Shown: positions 8,249 to 17,775, counted from the first letter of the stretch. The stretch is 64,000 bases of DNA from Desulfosporosinus meridiei DSM 13257 (GCF_000231385.2 NC_018515.1:4360501-4424500), one strand, 5' to 3'. Notes: generated by a model not told the origin, from the sequence alone. A program made the numbers and translations.

Positions 8249-8482
8249 GCAATAAATTCCCCTTAGGCAGTTTATTTTCGATACAATTCTTCATCATTAT
8301 ATCACACTATTTTGGGGGTCCCAAAGCCTTTTGGTCGGCTGTCATGAGATAAGGTAAATTAATCAACAAACGGCTATTAATTCGAAAATTGTTCTAAATA
8401 CCGCTTAAAGCCTGCACTATTAAGGGAACCTAGCTTGACGTATAGTATTCTACGAATATAACATTGCTATAATTATACATAA

Positions 8483-8521
8483 AAGATACCCTCCGCTTTT
8501 TTCAAAGTGAGGGTATCTTTC
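8483..8521 (-). terminator. Intrinsic terminator after minE
   Basis: On the minus strand AAAGATACCCTC pairs with GAGGGTATCTTT around an A-rich loop, starting about 11 bp past the minE stop. The remaining gap to rodA (8249-8482) shows no other feature. Confidence 0.85.
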
Positions 8522-8531
8522 TTTATCCGAT

Positions 8532-8825
8532 TTAGCTATTCAGTTCTTGACCCTTAGCAGAATAATCTCGCTTCATTTTTACGACAGGAATGTTGGCAAT
8601 TAAAGCTACTTCACGGTCGTCTTGACAAAGATTAAATTCCAAGGCAGCTTCGTCGATCTCCATGTAGTTAGAGATTACTTTAACAAGATCTTCTCTTAAT
8701 TTGTTAAGCATGGCAGGCGAAATGCTGGCACGGTCGTGCACTAAGACAAGCCGTAGACGTTCTTTTGCTACCGACTTGCTTGAGGCACTTTCCCTGCCTA
8801 GCATCCGGCTGATAAATTCTAACAA
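8532..8825 (-). CDS. minE: MinE, cell division topological specificity factor
   Basis: About 97 residues. The N-terminal amphipathic LLEFISRMLGRE is the membrane-targeting and MinD-activating part, followed by RLRLVLVHDRASISPAMLNKLREDLVKVISNYMEIDEAALEF, the conserved MinE core. It drives pole-to-pole oscillation of MinCD. TTG at 8825 is preferred because AGGAGG ends 8 nt upstream; the TTG two codons earlier would be only 2 nt from it. It is the last gene of minCDE and precedes a terminator. Confidence 0.93.
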   Translation of the reverse strand: MLEFISRMLGRESASSKSVAKERLRLVLVHDRASISPAMLNKLREDLVKVISNYMEIDEAALEFNLCQDDREVALIANIPVVKMKRDYSAKGQELNS

Positions 8826-8854
8826 GGACAATTCCTCCTCTCAGTACAGAACGG

Positions 8855-9649
8855 TCAACCTAGGCCAATGAGTTTCTTCAATCTATCCATGAGTCCTTTA
8901 GGTACTTCGAGGTTCATCAGGGGAACCTCTTCCCCTTGGATTCTCTTTGTAATCCGTCGGTACGCTTCTCCTGCTTTTGAGCCCAGATCCATGACTGCAG
9001 GTTCACCACGGTTCGTGGAAACTACGATGCTCTCATCTTCGGGAACCACCCCAATAAGCTCGATGGCTAGGATATCTAAAATATCTGAAATATCCATCAT
9101 GTCACCGCGTTTTACCATATCCGGGCGCAGACGGTTAATGATTAATTTTGGATTTCTTAGTTCCGATGCTTCCAGTAAGCCAATAATCCGGTCTGCGTCC
9201 CGGACTGCACTGACTTCAGGTGTACAAACCACAACCGCTCGGTCCGCACCGGCAATGGCGTTACGGAAGCCTTGCTCGATTCCTGCCGGACAATCTATAA
9301 TTGCATAATCAAATTCTTCTTTAAGCTCCTGGCAGAGGGCCTTCATTTGCTCAGGATTGACGGCTGTTTTATCTTTTGTTTGGGCAGCCGGCAGCAAAAA
9401 GAGATTGGTAAAACGCTTATCTTTGATAAGTGCTTGTTTCAAACGGCAATTACCACTGGTTACATCCACCAAATCGTAAACAATTCTATTCTCTAAACCC
9501 AATACCACATCAAGGTTACGCAAACCTATATCTGTATCAACAAGAACGACTTTATGGCCATTATTGGCTAAACCAGTGCCAATATTAGCCGATGTTGTCG
9601 TCTTGCCTACGCCCCCTTTTCCAGAAGTTACTACGATTACCTCACCCAT
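8855..9649 (-). CDS. minD: MinD septum-site-determining ATPase
   Basis: A 264-residue ParA-type ATPase with a deviant Walker A GKGGVGKTT (residues 10-18), DTDIGLRNLD and a C-terminal amphipathic membrane helix (GLMDRLKKLIGL). It recruits MinC to the membrane at the cell poles. The start is ATG 9649 with GGCAGG upstream. It lies between minC (37 bp upstream) and minE (29 bp downstream). Presence of MinE means an oscillating Escherichia-type Min system rather than the DivIVA-anchored Bacillus arrangement. Confidence 0.95.
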   Translation of the reverse strand: MGEVIVVTSGKGGVGKTTTSANIGTGLANNGHKVVLVDTDIGLRNLDVVLGLENRIVYDLVDVTSGNCRLKQALIKDKRFTNLFLLPAAQTKDKTAVNPEQMKALCQELKEEFDYAIIDCPAGIEQGFRNAIAGADRAVVVCTPEVSAVRDADRIIGLLEASELRNPKLIINRLRPDMVKRGDMMDISDILDILAIELIGVVPEDESIVVSTNRGEPAVMDLGSKAGEAYRRITKRIQGEEVPLMNLEVPKGLMDRLKKLIGLG

Positions 9650-9686
9650 AGTTAGACCTGCCTTTCACTATAGACTTATTCTCTTA

Positions 9687-10391
9687 TTAACGGGCCTTGC
9701 CGCGCCAACCGCTCAGTCCGGCTGCTTCTACTACTAATTGGTCATCCTTGATCTTAGCAATCTCCGGCCCTCGGATTTCAGTTCCGTCATCCGGAGCCCT
9801 GGTGACCAAATCCGCGATTCGCAATTGAGTAGGGGCCAGATGATAGGCGCTTACCGTGGCCTCTCGATTTCCTGTCGCTCCTGCATGAGCAACCCCTTTA
9901 AGGGAACCCAGAACGACAATATTTCCAGTCGCAATTATTTCCGCTCCTGGGTTAACATCACCCATCACTACAACATGCCCCTCATACTGCACACTCTTTC
10001 CCGAGCGCATTGAGCGTTCTACAAAGAGACAATGTCCTTCAACCATTCCTTCTTCCAGACGTGCCTCTCTTTCCGCATATACTGAGGGCCTGGGCTTAGG
10101 AAGGTAGACTTCATCCTCGGTCAGCCAGCCTGCAAGTTCTAACCCAGATTCCTTCAAAGCGGCGGCTATACCAGCGATTTCCTCCTCTGAGAACTCTCTT
10201 TTCCCGGCGTAACACCGAACGGCTGCACCTTGGAGGAATTGATCCGAGTTCTTCATAAGGGTACTAAGTTCATTGATCAGCAATTCAAAGTCCGCAGCCG
10301 GATCCAGGTACAAGACCAGACCGTCGCGGGTTCCTTTAAGTGCCACATGATCTGTCCGTGTCAACGTGCACAATCCTCCATTGCTTGTCAT
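9687..10391 (-). CDS. minC: MinC septum-site-determining inhibitor of FtsZ
   Basis: A 234-residue protein with an N-terminal domain (VALKGTRDGLVLYLDPAADF) and a C-terminal beta-helix (VVMGDVNPGAEIIATGNIVVLGSLKGVAHAG) typical of MinC, which blocks FtsZ assembly away from midcell. The start is ATG 10391; the upstream AAAGAGAGC is only a modest ribosome binding site. It is the first gene of the min operon. An intrinsic terminator at about 10447 separates it from mrdA, so a min promoter should lie in the short gap 10392-10446. Confidence 0.92.
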   Translation of the reverse strand: MTSNGGLCTLTRTDHVALKGTRDGLVLYLDPAADFELLINELSTLMKNSDQFLQGAAVRCYAGKREFSEEEIAGIAAALKESGLELAGWLTEDEVYLPKPRPSVYAEREARLEEGMVEGHCLFVERSMRSGKSVQYEGHVVVMGDVNPGAEIIATGNIVVLGSLKGVAHAGATGNREATVSAYHLAPTQLRIADLVTRAPDDGTEIRGPEIAKIKDDQLVVEAAGLSGWRGKAR

Positions 10392-10446
10392 AATTAAATG
10401 CTCTCTTTAAATTCTACAAGCCTGTCCAATTTCCCTTTATCGAAAA

Positions 10447-10478
10447 GAAAAAAACGAGGATAAATTTCCTCGTTTTTC
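10447..10478 (-). terminator. Intrinsic terminator directly after mrdA
   Basis: On the minus strand AAAAACGAGGaaatttatCCTCGTTTTTTT begins at the mrdA stop codon, so the hairpin starts within the end of the gene. It isolates mre/mrdA transcripts from the min operon. Confidence 0.85.
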
Positions 10479-12597
10479 AGCCTCCATTCGTGCTCTTCCA
10501 ACCAAAATACTTCATAAAAGCCGCCTTGGCGACCAAACCTGCCGTTTCTCCTCCATGTCCTCCAAATTCAACCACTCCGGCAAAGGCTACCTGGGGATGG
10601 TCATAGGGAGCAAAAGCCACAAAGACCCCGTTGTAGATTTCCCCTGATATTGTATTTTTGGAACCGATCTGAGCGGTACCTGTTTTTGCGCCTCCAGAGT
10701 ATTCCGGTACATCTGAGAAGAGCCAGTTAGCGGTTCCTTCTCCTTGGGTTACTTCCCGCATCCCCAGCTTGACCTGCTCTAAAACTTCAGGAGACACCGA
10801 GACATTGTTCAGGACTTTTGATTCAAACTGTTTAACCGTCTCCCCGGTGAGGGGATCCAAGAGCTTCTCAACCACAAAGGGCTGGAAATGCTTTCCTCCG
10901 TTGACCATGGTGGCGACATAATTAGCTAATTGAATAGGAGTATAAGCATTATATCCTTGCCCGATAGAATTGTTATAACTGTCATAGGGCCGCCAATCAA
11001 GAGGCTCAGCAGTTCTTAACTTGTATAAATCATTAACCTTTTTAATTTCAGCGTCTTTTTCATTTTGAAGTTGCTGCCGGGTAGCTTCATCAGCAGCTTG
11101 CTCCAGTCTGGGAGCATACTCGCTGTCAATCTTAGTCAGGGATTCATCCCGAGATTTAGCTGCATTCTCATGGATATTTGTAAAATAGCTTTTCTTCCAT
11201 TCCGCTGAAGGGGAAATTCCTTTGGCTTCTCCCGGCAAATCAATGCCGCTTTCGATACCTAAGCCAAATTCCCGGGCGATTCGACCGATAGTTTCCGGGT
11301 TTTCGTCAAAAACCCGACGCCCCATAATTTCAAAATAAATATTGGAGGATTTAGCCAAGGCACGGTACAAATTGACCTGACCGAAGTAGTTCCCGCCCCA
11401 TTCGGCGATTCCTTGTTGTTGAGCACCCAGGCCCCCTAATGAGGATAGTTTATCGTCAATACGTTCATTCGGGGTGGTGAGGTTCATCTGCAAAGCAGAC
11501 ATGGCTGTCACCATTTTAAAAGTAGATCCAGGGGGATACAAACCCGTCAAAGCCCGATTAAGGGAAGCTGCCTGGGAAGCATGTTTGGGGTCTTGGGGCC
11601 AATATTTTTCTGCTGTCTCTTCGGAGATTAAGCCAATCAATTCATTAGGGTTCATTCCCGGACGAGAAGTCATGGCTAAGATCTTGCCGGTGTTGACATC
11701 CATGACAACTGCTGCCCCGGCATGAGCAGCGGGATTTTCTTTTTGAATATTAGTGATGACTTGATCTAAGGTATCATCGACTATCTTCTGCAGATCAGCG
11801 TCGATGGTCAGTTGCACGGTTTTTCCGGCTTGGGCAGGATGGAGTATTTGTTTAGAAACAGGGCGGGCATTGTTATCCACTTCTACCTGTTGTATCCCTT
11901 CCTTGCCCCGCAGCCAAAAATCATAGGATTTTTCTACCCCCATCTTACCGACCATATCTCCCTGGGCATATTCAAATCCCGCCGCTTGGGCATCGGGATT
12001 TTTATTAAATTGGGTTATTTCCGGATCGGAGATTTCTCGGACATAGCCTAAGAGCTGGCCTAATAAGGTAGCTTGCGGGTAATCCCGAACAGGAATAGCA
12101 TCCACACTTACGCCGGGGAGTTCCTCCTGGTGTTCCGCAATGACGGCCTGAAGTTCGGGGACAACCTCATCAAGGATGATAACCGGGCGATAACGTTCCC
12201 ATTGGTGATTCTGAATATTAGCCAGAATATCTTCAGTGATGGACTCGACGCTTTGATTGGCATTGGGCCAATAGGGTTTAATATACTCGGCTAATTTTCT
12301 GACCACATCTATCCAATTACTGCTCTTAGCTTGTTGTAAATCCATCCAATCCAAGTGAAGAACGAACTGCGGAACACTGGTTACCAGAAGGGTTCCGTTT
12401 CTATCCACAATATCTCCCCGGGTAGGAGGTACCTTAACCAGCTTCATAACATTGCCCTTGGCCATAGCTGTATAATAGGAACCTTGGGCGATTTGCAGCC
12501 GCCAGAGGTTAAAGCCGAGAATTAAGAAAACAAGAATAACCACTGCGCCTAGACTCCAGAGACGATACATGTAGGGTTTGCGTTCTTTGTCATCCAT
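10477..12597 (-). CDS. mrdA: Penicillin-binding protein 2 (elongasome transpeptidase)
   Basis: A class B PBP of 706 residues: a cytoplasmic tail, one membrane segment (VVILVFLILGFNLWRL), a dimerisation domain with RGDIVDRNGTLL, and a transpeptidase domain with PPGSTFKM (catalytic Ser), AKSSN and GAKTGTAQ. It crosslinks peptidoglycan with RodA. The start chosen is ATG 12597, with AAAGGAG upstream; an in-frame ATG further upstream has no such site. An unusual charged insertion of about 60 residues (from NIHENAAKSRDES to NDLYKLRTAEP) follows the SSN region. About 820 bp of repeats separate it from mreD. Confidence 0.93.
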   Translation of the reverse strand: MDDKERKPYMYRLWSLGAVVILVFLILGFNLWRLQIAQGSYYTAMAKGNVMKLVKVPPTRGDIVDRNGTLLVTSVPQFVLHLDWMDLQQAKSSNWIDVVRKLAEYIKPYWPNANQSVESITEDILANIQNHQWERYRPVIILDEVVPELQAVIAEHQEELPGVSVDAIPVRDYPQATLLGQLLGYVREISDPEITQFNKNPDAQAAGFEYAQGDMVGKMGVEKSYDFWLRGKEGIQQVEVDNNARPVSKQILHPAQAGKTVQLTIDADLQKIVDDTLDQVITNIQKENPAAHAGAAVVMDVNTGKILAMTSRPGMNPNELIGLISEETAEKYWPQDPKHASQAASLNRALTGLYPPGSTFKMVTAMSALQMNLTTPNERIDDKLSSLGGLGAQQQGIAEWGGNYFGQVNLYRALAKSSNIYFEIMGRRVFDENPETIGRIAREFGLGIESGIDLPGEAKGISPSAEWKKSYFTNIHENAAKSRDESLTKIDSEYAPRLEQAADEATRQQLQNEKDAEIKKVNDLYKLRTAEPLDWRPYDSYNNSIGQGYNAYTPIQLANYVATMVNGGKHFQPFVVEKLLDPLTGETVKQFESKVLNNVSVSPEVLEQVKLGMREVTQGEGTANWLFSDVPEYSGGAKTGTAQIGSKNTISGEIYNGVFVAFAPYDHPQVAFAGVVEFGGHGGETAGLVAKAAFMKYFGWKSTNGG

Positions 12598-12687
12598 TCG
12601 TTTGGCTCCTTTCTCGATTTCGGGAGAAGGTTGGGGGGACTTTTCTGGGTCCAATTTTGGATACTATTTGGGGTCCTTTTCTGGGGA

Positions 12688-12900
12688 GGGATCGCGTCAC
12701 ACTTGCTCTGCCATGCGGTCATCGTACCAAACTAGGGCTTTAATCCGTTATGCATGAGAGCAGGGTTCCCGGCCAAAGCGGCGTCCCTGTCGCATGGCCG
12801 GCGGGAAACGTCCTGTTTCCCGCCCTGCTTGATGCAAGCGGATTAAAGCCGAGTTTGGCTACGATTCCCGCATAGGCGTCGCGTCGTGTGATCGCGACCC
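12688..12900. repeat. Family A structured repeat, copy A3 (complete, inverted)
   Basis: A full 213-bp A element. Its arms GGGATCGCGTCACAC and GTGTGATCGCGACCC pair, then the CCAAACTaGGGCTTTAATCCG / CGGATTAAAGCC-GAGTTTGG stem, GCAGGG/CCCTGC, and the two hairpins with loops GTCCCT and GTCCT. It lies between mreD and mrdA and may be transcribed with the mre genes. Confidence 0.9.
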
Positions 12901-12974
12901 TCTCTGGGTTTGGGGGACGAAGGGGAACGAAACCTGGGAACGGGGGTACGAGAAGCTTTCCCTGCATACTCCCA

Positions 12975-13090
12975 TATACGCCTTTACATCAAAGAGGGTA
13001 AACAGCCTCGATAGCAAGGGGACGGTCCTCTTACCTCCCACCGCTTCCTCTCATAAACGCCTTTGCTTCAAAGACGCAAACAGCCTCTAA
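12975..13090. repeat. Short hairpin repeat next to family B, two copies
   Basis: ACGCCTTTACATCAAAGAGG...AACAGCCTCG near 12979 and ACGCCTTTGCTTCAAAGACG-CAAACAGCCTC near 13048 are related hairpins (CTTTG/CAAAG). A third copy (GCGCCTTTGCGTCAAAGACG) lies near 32168, again beside a family B element. The surrounding 12901-13177 contains no gene; GGGGACGGTCCTCTT near 13019 matches half of the palindrome at 52072. Confidence 0.65.
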
Positions 13091-13177
13091 GATATCGTCC
13101 AAGCTCTCGTCATTCTGAGCCCCCGTCGTTCCAAGCCTTAGTCGTTCTAAGCCACCGTCGACCCCCTACCTAAGCCA

Positions 13178-13414
13178 GAGGAAGTTTCTTAGCTTAAGGA
13201 GCACTTTAGTGGAATCGCGTCAATGAGCGCAGGCGATAAGGCGTGAAGAAACGCAACGGTTCACATGCAGAAAAGCCCGGAGGTTTTGCGTTTTAGCCTT
13301 AGCGGCAAGTGAATAGCACGATAGTGTCCGGTGGACACTATCGCCGGAGGCGCAGCGCCATAGAGGAATACTTTCGCGCCGTAGGAGTGTGCGACTGGGC
13401 TAAGAAAGTTCCTC
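13178..13414. repeat. Family B structured repeat, copy B1
   Basis: The outer stem is GAGGAAGTTTCTTAGC / GCTAAGAAAGTTCCTC. Inside are GAGCACTTTAGTGGAATCGCG, a stem ACGCAA/TTGCGT closing the apical core GGTTCACATGCAG...CCCGGAGGTT, then hairpin GATAGTGTCC-ggt-GGACACTATC and AATACTTTCGCGCC. The element ends 1 nt before the mreD stop codon. B2 (32240) is the same element with a different right-arm hairpin. Confidence 0.88.
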
Positions 13415-13415
13415 A

Positions 13416-13922
13416 CTAACGTTCATATCTCGGGCGATACCTTAACCAGCCCCTTACAAAGGACTGATGAATCCAAGGGTAAGTTAAGGGTACTAAGATG
13501 GCGTTATATAAGGAGACTCCTATGACCAGTCGGCCCAGGTCCGCCAGAGACCAATGGAGTCCGGCACCTAAGCTTAAAAAAGCCACTAAGATCTGCCCCA
13601 CTGCGGTGACGATAAACACCATGAAGGTAGTCAAAGGAAAGTTTTCTCTATACCAACGTTCGGCCAGCCAATAGCTTAAAAAGGCGACCACCGTAAGGGT
13701 CAGAGTGTACATTCCGATGTAACGGCCTAAATATAGGTCTTCTAACAAGCCCGCAGCCACACCCCAGATTAAACCTGAGTGAAGTCTATGATGCATGGCT
13801 ATATAGATGGTTAAAAGCATGAGTAAATCAGGCTTGATCCCTGACCAAGACCAAAAGTGAAAGAGTGTGCCCGGTAAAATCAGGCTTAATAAGAACATTA
13901 CCGCGATCAAAATATAACGCAC
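13416..13922 (-). CDS. mreD: MreD rod-shape-determining membrane protein
   Basis: A 168-residue, highly hydrophobic protein with about five membrane segments (WSGIKPDLLMLLTIYIAMHHRLHSGLIWGVAAGLLEDLY is the MreD hallmark). It links MreC and MreB to the RodA/PBP2 synthase. It follows mreC by 2 bp. The stop codon is TAG, 1 nt from repeat B1; the tail (HQSFVRGWLRYRPRYER) seems intact. Confidence 0.9.
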   Translation of the reverse strand: MRYILIAVMFLLSLILPGTLFHFWSWSGIKPDLLMLLTIYIAMHHRLHSGLIWGVAAGLLEDLYLGRYIGMYTLTLTVVAFLSYWLAERWYRENFPLTTFMVFIVTAVGQILVAFLSLGAGLHWSLADLGRLVIGVSLYNAILVPLTYPWIHQSFVRGWLRYRPRYER

Positions 13923-13924
13923 TA

Positions 13925-14791
13925 TTATTCACCACCCATTTTTACGATGTAAACCTCTTCAAGAGAGTCAAAATTGACCAGTGGTTGAATATAGGCCGTC
14001 TTCAATAAACCTGAAGGATCTAATTGGATTTCCTTAACCTGCCCCACGGGAACGTCTTTAGGGTAAACCCCTCCCAGCCCGGAGGTCAGTACTAAGTCTC
14101 CAGCATTAACACTATCATCTCTGCGAAAAAGCATTTGTAGATTACCTTGTGAGGTCAGGCGAGAGCCTCGTGTATAGTTCCCTTGTACGATTCCAAAGGT
14201 ACCGGTACCGGTGCTGCCCCCTACCTTGGCGCTGACTTGCCCTTCCCCATCGAGGATCAATAAGACTTCCGAGGTGGTTGGGGTAACGGATACGATTTTC
14301 CCCACAATTCCCAAATCCCCAATAACCGGGCAATTAATGGCCACCCCATCTTGAGTGCCGCGATTTAAGGTTAAAGTACGATACCAGGTTGTTGGATTAC
14401 GGTTAATGACACTGGCTCCAACCTTTTCAAATTTATCCAGGGTCGGACTGCGAAATTGACCTTGGTCCAGCTCGTTATAACGCATCCCGGCCAAGATTTC
14501 TGTTTTCAGCTTAAGGTTATCTCCGGTCAACTGGTCAACCTTCTTAAGGAGTTCCTCATTTTCTTTGGCGACTTCCTCAAAGTCCCAGATTGCCCTGGTA
14601 TTATCTCTTATTGCATTCCCTATTTGGAGAATAGGGGATTCTAAGGGACTAAAAACTCGCTGCATAACTCCCCCAACAGGATTAGGGAAATTGCTCCCCA
14701 ACCCTGTGAAGCGGATTGCTATCAATACCCCCAACAAGAGAAAGAAAACGAGAACCGCAATTCCCGTTACATTTACTCTTTTCCTCACCAT
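13925..14791 (-). CDS. mreC: MreC rod-shape-determining protein
   Basis: A 288-residue protein: a short cytoplasmic end, a membrane anchor (GIAVLVFFLLLGVLIAI), a coiled coil (EVAKENEELLKKVDQLTGDNLKLKTEI) and a beta-rich extracytoplasmic domain (NRGTQDGVAINCPVIGDLGIVGKIVSV). It scaffolds the elongasome outside the membrane and activates PBP2. The start is ATG 14791, 18 bp after mreB. Confidence 0.93.
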   Translation of the reverse strand: MVRKRVNVTGIAVLVFFLLLGVLIAIRFTGLGSNFPNPVGGVMQRVFSPLESPILQIGNAIRDNTRAIWDFEEVAKENEELLKKVDQLTGDNLKLKTEILAGMRYNELDQGQFRSPTLDKFEKVGASVINRNPTTWYRTLTLNRGTQDGVAINCPVIGDLGIVGKIVSVTPTTSEVLLILDGEGQVSAKVGGSTGTGTFGIVQGNYTRGSRLTSQGNLQMLFRRDDSVNAGDLVLTSGLGGVYPKDVPVGQVKEIQLDPSGLLKTAYIQPLVNFDSLEEVYIVKMGGE

Positions 14792-14809
14792 AATTCCTCC
14801 CCGCTTTTT

Positions 14810-15829
14810 TTAGCTCTTTTGCGAGGCGGCGATTCTACGAAGGATTTCAGCATGTTCTAAGACATTTCCTGTGCCAATAGCGACACAGGACAAAGGATCC
14901 TCCGCTATGTGGACAGCAATACCCGTTTCTTCTGAGATTAGTCGATCGAGATTACGTAATAATGACCCACCGCCTGCCATCATTATGCCCCGATCCATGA
15001 TGTCGGATGATAATTCTGGTGGAGTCTTTTCTAAACAGGATTTCACGGCATCTACGATTGCCATGACCGGCTCCTGAAGAGCTTCCTGAATTTCTTCCGA
15101 AGTTACTTCGATGGTTTTTGGAAGTCCTGTCAGCAAATCCCGTCCCCGGACAGTGTACATTCCTTTTTCCGCTTTGTAAGCATAGCCGATTTCGAATTTA
15201 AGGGTTTCAGCAGTCCGATAACCGACCATTAAATTATAGCGTCGTTTTATGTGGGCAATGATGGCATCATCCATCTCATCCCCAGCTACACGAATTGAAC
15301 GGCTGGTTACAATTCCCCCTAAGGAAATTACAGCAACTTCTGTTGTCCCGCCACCAATATCCACGATCATATTTCCTGTCGGTTCACTGACCGGGAGTCC
15401 GGCACCGATGGCCGCTGCCATAGGCTCTTCTAAAATTATGGGATCTTTGGCTCCGGCAGCCATAGCCGCTTCTTTGACTGCCCGTTCTTCCACAGGAGTG
15501 ACTCCCGAGGGTACGCAGATAACCACCCGAGGGCGGATAAAGGGATGCTCCGTTCCTAAAGCTCTGCTGATAAAATACTTGAGCATTTTTTGAGTTACGT
15601 TAAAATCAGAGATAACTCCATCTTTTAAGGGGCGAATTGCCACGATGTTGCTGGGTGTCCGGCCAATCATTTCCTTGGCACTGTCTCCCACAGCCATGGG
15701 GGTCTTCGTGCTTATGTCCATAGCCACTACTGAGGGTTCCCGTACCACAATCCCTCTCCCCTTGGCATGAACTACTGTATTCGCAGTTCCTAAATCTATA
15801 CCTAAATCCTTGCTAAAAAAATTAAACAT
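14810..15829 (-). CDS. mreB: MreB actin-like cytoskeletal protein
   Basis: A 339-residue actin-fold ATPase. [20 protein letters not shown] holds the N-terminal membrane-binding residues and phosphate-1 loop; [17 protein letters not shown] is phosphate-2, and [15 protein letters not shown] is the adenosine motif. The start is ATG 15829, with GGAGGGAG about 10 nt upstream; an in-frame upstream ATG would add 26 residues translated from repeat DNA. It begins the mreBCD run. Confidence 0.96.
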   Translation of the reverse strand: MFNFFSKDLGIDLGTANTVVHAKGRGIVVREPSVVAMDISTKTPMAVGDSAKEMIGRTPSNIVAIRPLKDGVISDFNVTQKMLKYFISRALGTEHPFIRPRVVICVPSGVTPVEERAVKEAAMAAGAKDPIILEEPMAAAIGAGLPVSEPTGNMIVDIGGGTTEVAVISLGGIVTSRSIRVAGDEMDDAIIAHIKRRYNLMVGYRTAETLKFEIGYAYKAEKGMYTVRGRDLLTGLPKTIEVTSEEIQEALQEPVMAIVDAVKSCLEKTPPELSSDIMDRGIMMAGGGSLLRNLDRLISEETGIAVHIAEDPLSCVAIGTGNVLEHAEILRRIAASQKS

Positions 15830-15867
15830 GGTGTTATTACTCCCTCCGTATTCGTGGTTCGTAGTTA

Positions 15868-15994
15868 GTGGTTCGTGGTTCGATATTGAAGCGAACAAAG
15901 TTCGCACAGAAATTTAGGCTAGAAAGTCTATTCCGTCCTTCGATTCGTAGAATCGATTCAGAGATCGTACCACGAATATCGAACCACGAACCAC
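15868..15994. repeat. 20-bp perfect inverted repeat upstream of mreB
   Basis: GTGGTTCGTGGTTCGATATT (15868-15887) is repeated inverted at 15975-15994, 87 bp apart, in the gap between radC and mreB. The right arm ends 1 bp from the radC stop, so it may also act in 3'-end formation. TTCGTGGTTCG near 15851 is a partial extra copy. A similar style (CTTCGTGCCTCGTACATCGAGCCTCG) occurs near 7062 after rodA. Confidence 0.8.
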
Positions 15995-15995
15995 G

Positions 15996-16679
15996 CTATA
16001 GGATTCCCCGTTCTTTTAAGCTAATATAGCGATTATCCCCGATAATCACGTGATCTAATACTTCAATTCCAAGTATCTTTCCCCCATCTGCCAAGCGACG
16101 GGTTACTTCAATATCTTCTTGACTAGGGGTCGGATCTCCACTGGGGTGATTGTGCAATAAAATAATGGCGTTAGAGTTGCGCCGTATTGCCTCTTTGAAA
16201 CATTCCCTCGGATGCACCAGGGATGAATTAAGCGATCCTATTGAAACCGAGCTGATCCCCAACACATGATTTTTGGTTGAGAGGGACACTACCCGAAAAT
16301 GTTCACGATCAAGGTACCTCATTTCTTCCATAACAATATGAGCGACATCTTGAGGAGAGTTGACCACCGGTCTGGACAGTGGGTCCACTGAAACTGAACG
16401 ACGCCCTAATTCCAGGGCCGCCTTTACTTCTGCGGATTTCGCCCGTCCTAAGCCATGAATTTGTGCTAACTCATGAACCGTCAGTTTTCCCAGACCCGCA
16501 AGCCCACCAACACTGGCCAAGATTCGTTCTGCTAAGGTTAAAACATTTTCACCCTTAATACCTGTCCGTAAGAGAATGGCCAGAACTTCATGATTTGATA
16601 AGGCCTCAGGCCCTAACTGACAAAGTCGTTCACGGGGTAAAAGCTCCACCGGCAAATCCTTCAAACGCCGATAATCCAT
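15996..16679 (-). CDS. radC: RadC-family JAMM domain protein
   Basis: About 227 residues. An N-terminal helix-hairpin-helix part (LAQIHGLGRAKSAEVKAALELG) precedes the JAMM/MPN+ metalloprotease-like domain with LLHNHPSGDPTPSQED. Despite the name a repair function is not established. The start is taken as ATG 16679 with GAGGTGG upstream; a longer in-frame start at 16763 would overlap maf by 134 bp instead of 50. Its location between maf and mreB is the standard Firmicute order. Confidence 0.9.
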   Translation of the reverse strand: MDYRRLKDLPVELLPRERLCQLGPEALSNHEVLAILLRTGIKGENVLTLAERILASVGGLAGLGKLTVHELAQIHGLGRAKSAEVKAALELGRRSVSVDPLSRPVVNSPQDVAHIVMEEMRYLDREHFRVVSLSTKNHVLGISSVSIGSLNSSLVHPRECFKEAIRRNSNAIILLHNHPSGDPTPSQEDIEVTRRLADGGKILGIEVLDHVIIGDNRYISLKERGIL

Positions 16680-17286
16680 CATCCACCTCGCGTGAGGTGA
16701 TGTTTGTCTGCTCAATCCCCCACGTCTTAAGCTGTTCCGAGAGATATTCCATTGGTAAGCCAATGACGTTTGTCAGGGAACCTTCTATGGAAGTTACGAA
16801 TTTCCCGGCTTCTCCCTGAATTCCATATGAGCCTGCCTTATCCATCGGTTCTCCACCGGCTATGTAGGCTTTTATTTCATCCACACCAAGTAGGCGAAAA
16901 TTTACGACAGTTTCAATCACATCAGCAACAAGTTTTCCGGATCCGGAGATTAAGGCTACGCCGGTTAGAACTTTATGAGTACGACCGCTCAATCTTAGGA
17001 GCATCTCCTCTGCTTCCAGAGCAGAGCCGGGTTTGCCTAAAATACAGGAATCGAGAACGACCATTGTATCTGCGCCCATTATTACATCCTGCTTGTCCCC
17101 TCCAAGCTCCAGCCAATTGGTTAATCCCGCTTTAGCCTTGCGTTCAGCTAAGAGTTTAACCCCTATGAACGGAGAAATGCCTTCTTCCAGTTCTTCTGAG
17201 ACAGAAGCCTGAACCGTTTCAAAAACGTATCCTCCCTGACCTAGCAATAAAGATCTTCGTGGAGATGAAGAAGCAAGTACGAGCAT
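16630..17286 (-). CDS. maf: Maf-family nucleotide pyrophosphatase
   Basis: A 218-residue protein with the N-terminal ASSSPRRSLLL motif, SxSEE at about 29-32 and GADTMVVLD. The family hydrolyses non-canonical or modified NTPs and is tied to septum inhibition. The last roughly 25 residues (SREVDDGLSAFEGFAGGAFTP) extend beyond the usual end and overlap radC, so this tail may be an accretion. The stop of the preceding DUF4321 gene's ATG side lies 3 bp away. Start ATG 17286. Confidence 0.92.
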   Translation of the reverse strand: MLVLASSSPRRSLLLGQGGYVFETVQASVSEELEEGISPFIGVKLLAERKAKAGLTNWLELGGDKQDVIMGADTMVVLDSCILGKPGSALEAEEMLLRLSGRTHKVLTGVALISGSGKLVADVIETVVNFRLLGVDEIKAYIAGGEPMDKAGSYGIQGEAGKFVTSIEGSLTNVIGLPMEYLSEQLKTWGIEQTNITSREVDDGLSAFEGFAGGAFTP

Positions 17287-17289
17287 GTG

Positions 17290-17553
17290 TTACACCTTCC
17301 TTGATAGGATATACCCTCCCATAGCCCCTAAGAGCGTTGCAATCGTAATACTTATGCGACAGCCAAAGGAAAGCGAGAGAAAAAAGAAATCTACGTAGGT
17401 GTGTGAAGGTATGTCAATGACAGCAGGCCGTAAAAACGGAGCAAAAAGCCCGTATTTATCCAAGCCAAACCCAACCAAAGTTCCCAGGGCCGCCCCAATC
17501 ATGATCAGCAAAAGGGCTCTACCAGTCCCTGAGGAATTCCGTCCAACTGCCAT
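17290..17553 (-). CDS. DUF4321 small membrane protein
   Basis: An 87-residue protein with two membrane segments: LLLIMIGAALGTLVGFGL near the N-terminus and ISITIATLLGAMGGYIL at the C-terminus. DUF4321 proteins regularly sit beside maf/radC/mreB in Clostridia; the function is unknown. Start ATG 17553, with GGGGGAAG upstream. It is the first gene of the maf-radC-mre run. The gap upstream holds no other gene to 18408. Confidence 0.8.
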   Translation of the reverse strand: MAVGRNSSGTGRALLLIMIGAALGTLVGFGLDKYGLFAPFLRPAVIDIPSHTYVDFFFLSLSFGCRISITIATLLGAMGGYILSRKV

Positions 17554-17775
17554 TATTTTCTTCCCCCTCCGTTACGTAGCAAGTCTGCATAATTAATCTA
17601 GTTTATCTTCTCTTAGCTCATAATAAGTGTAGCATCTTAACATGTACTAAGCAAGTTCGACACGGTTCTTCATTTGGTTTTAGTTTCGCAATTTGGCGGT
17701 TGCTTCTCAGGCAAAGGAGAGCGGTTCTTTTAAGTCAGGATACGGTTTTTTGGGCTTGATTTTTGGGGGTTTCGT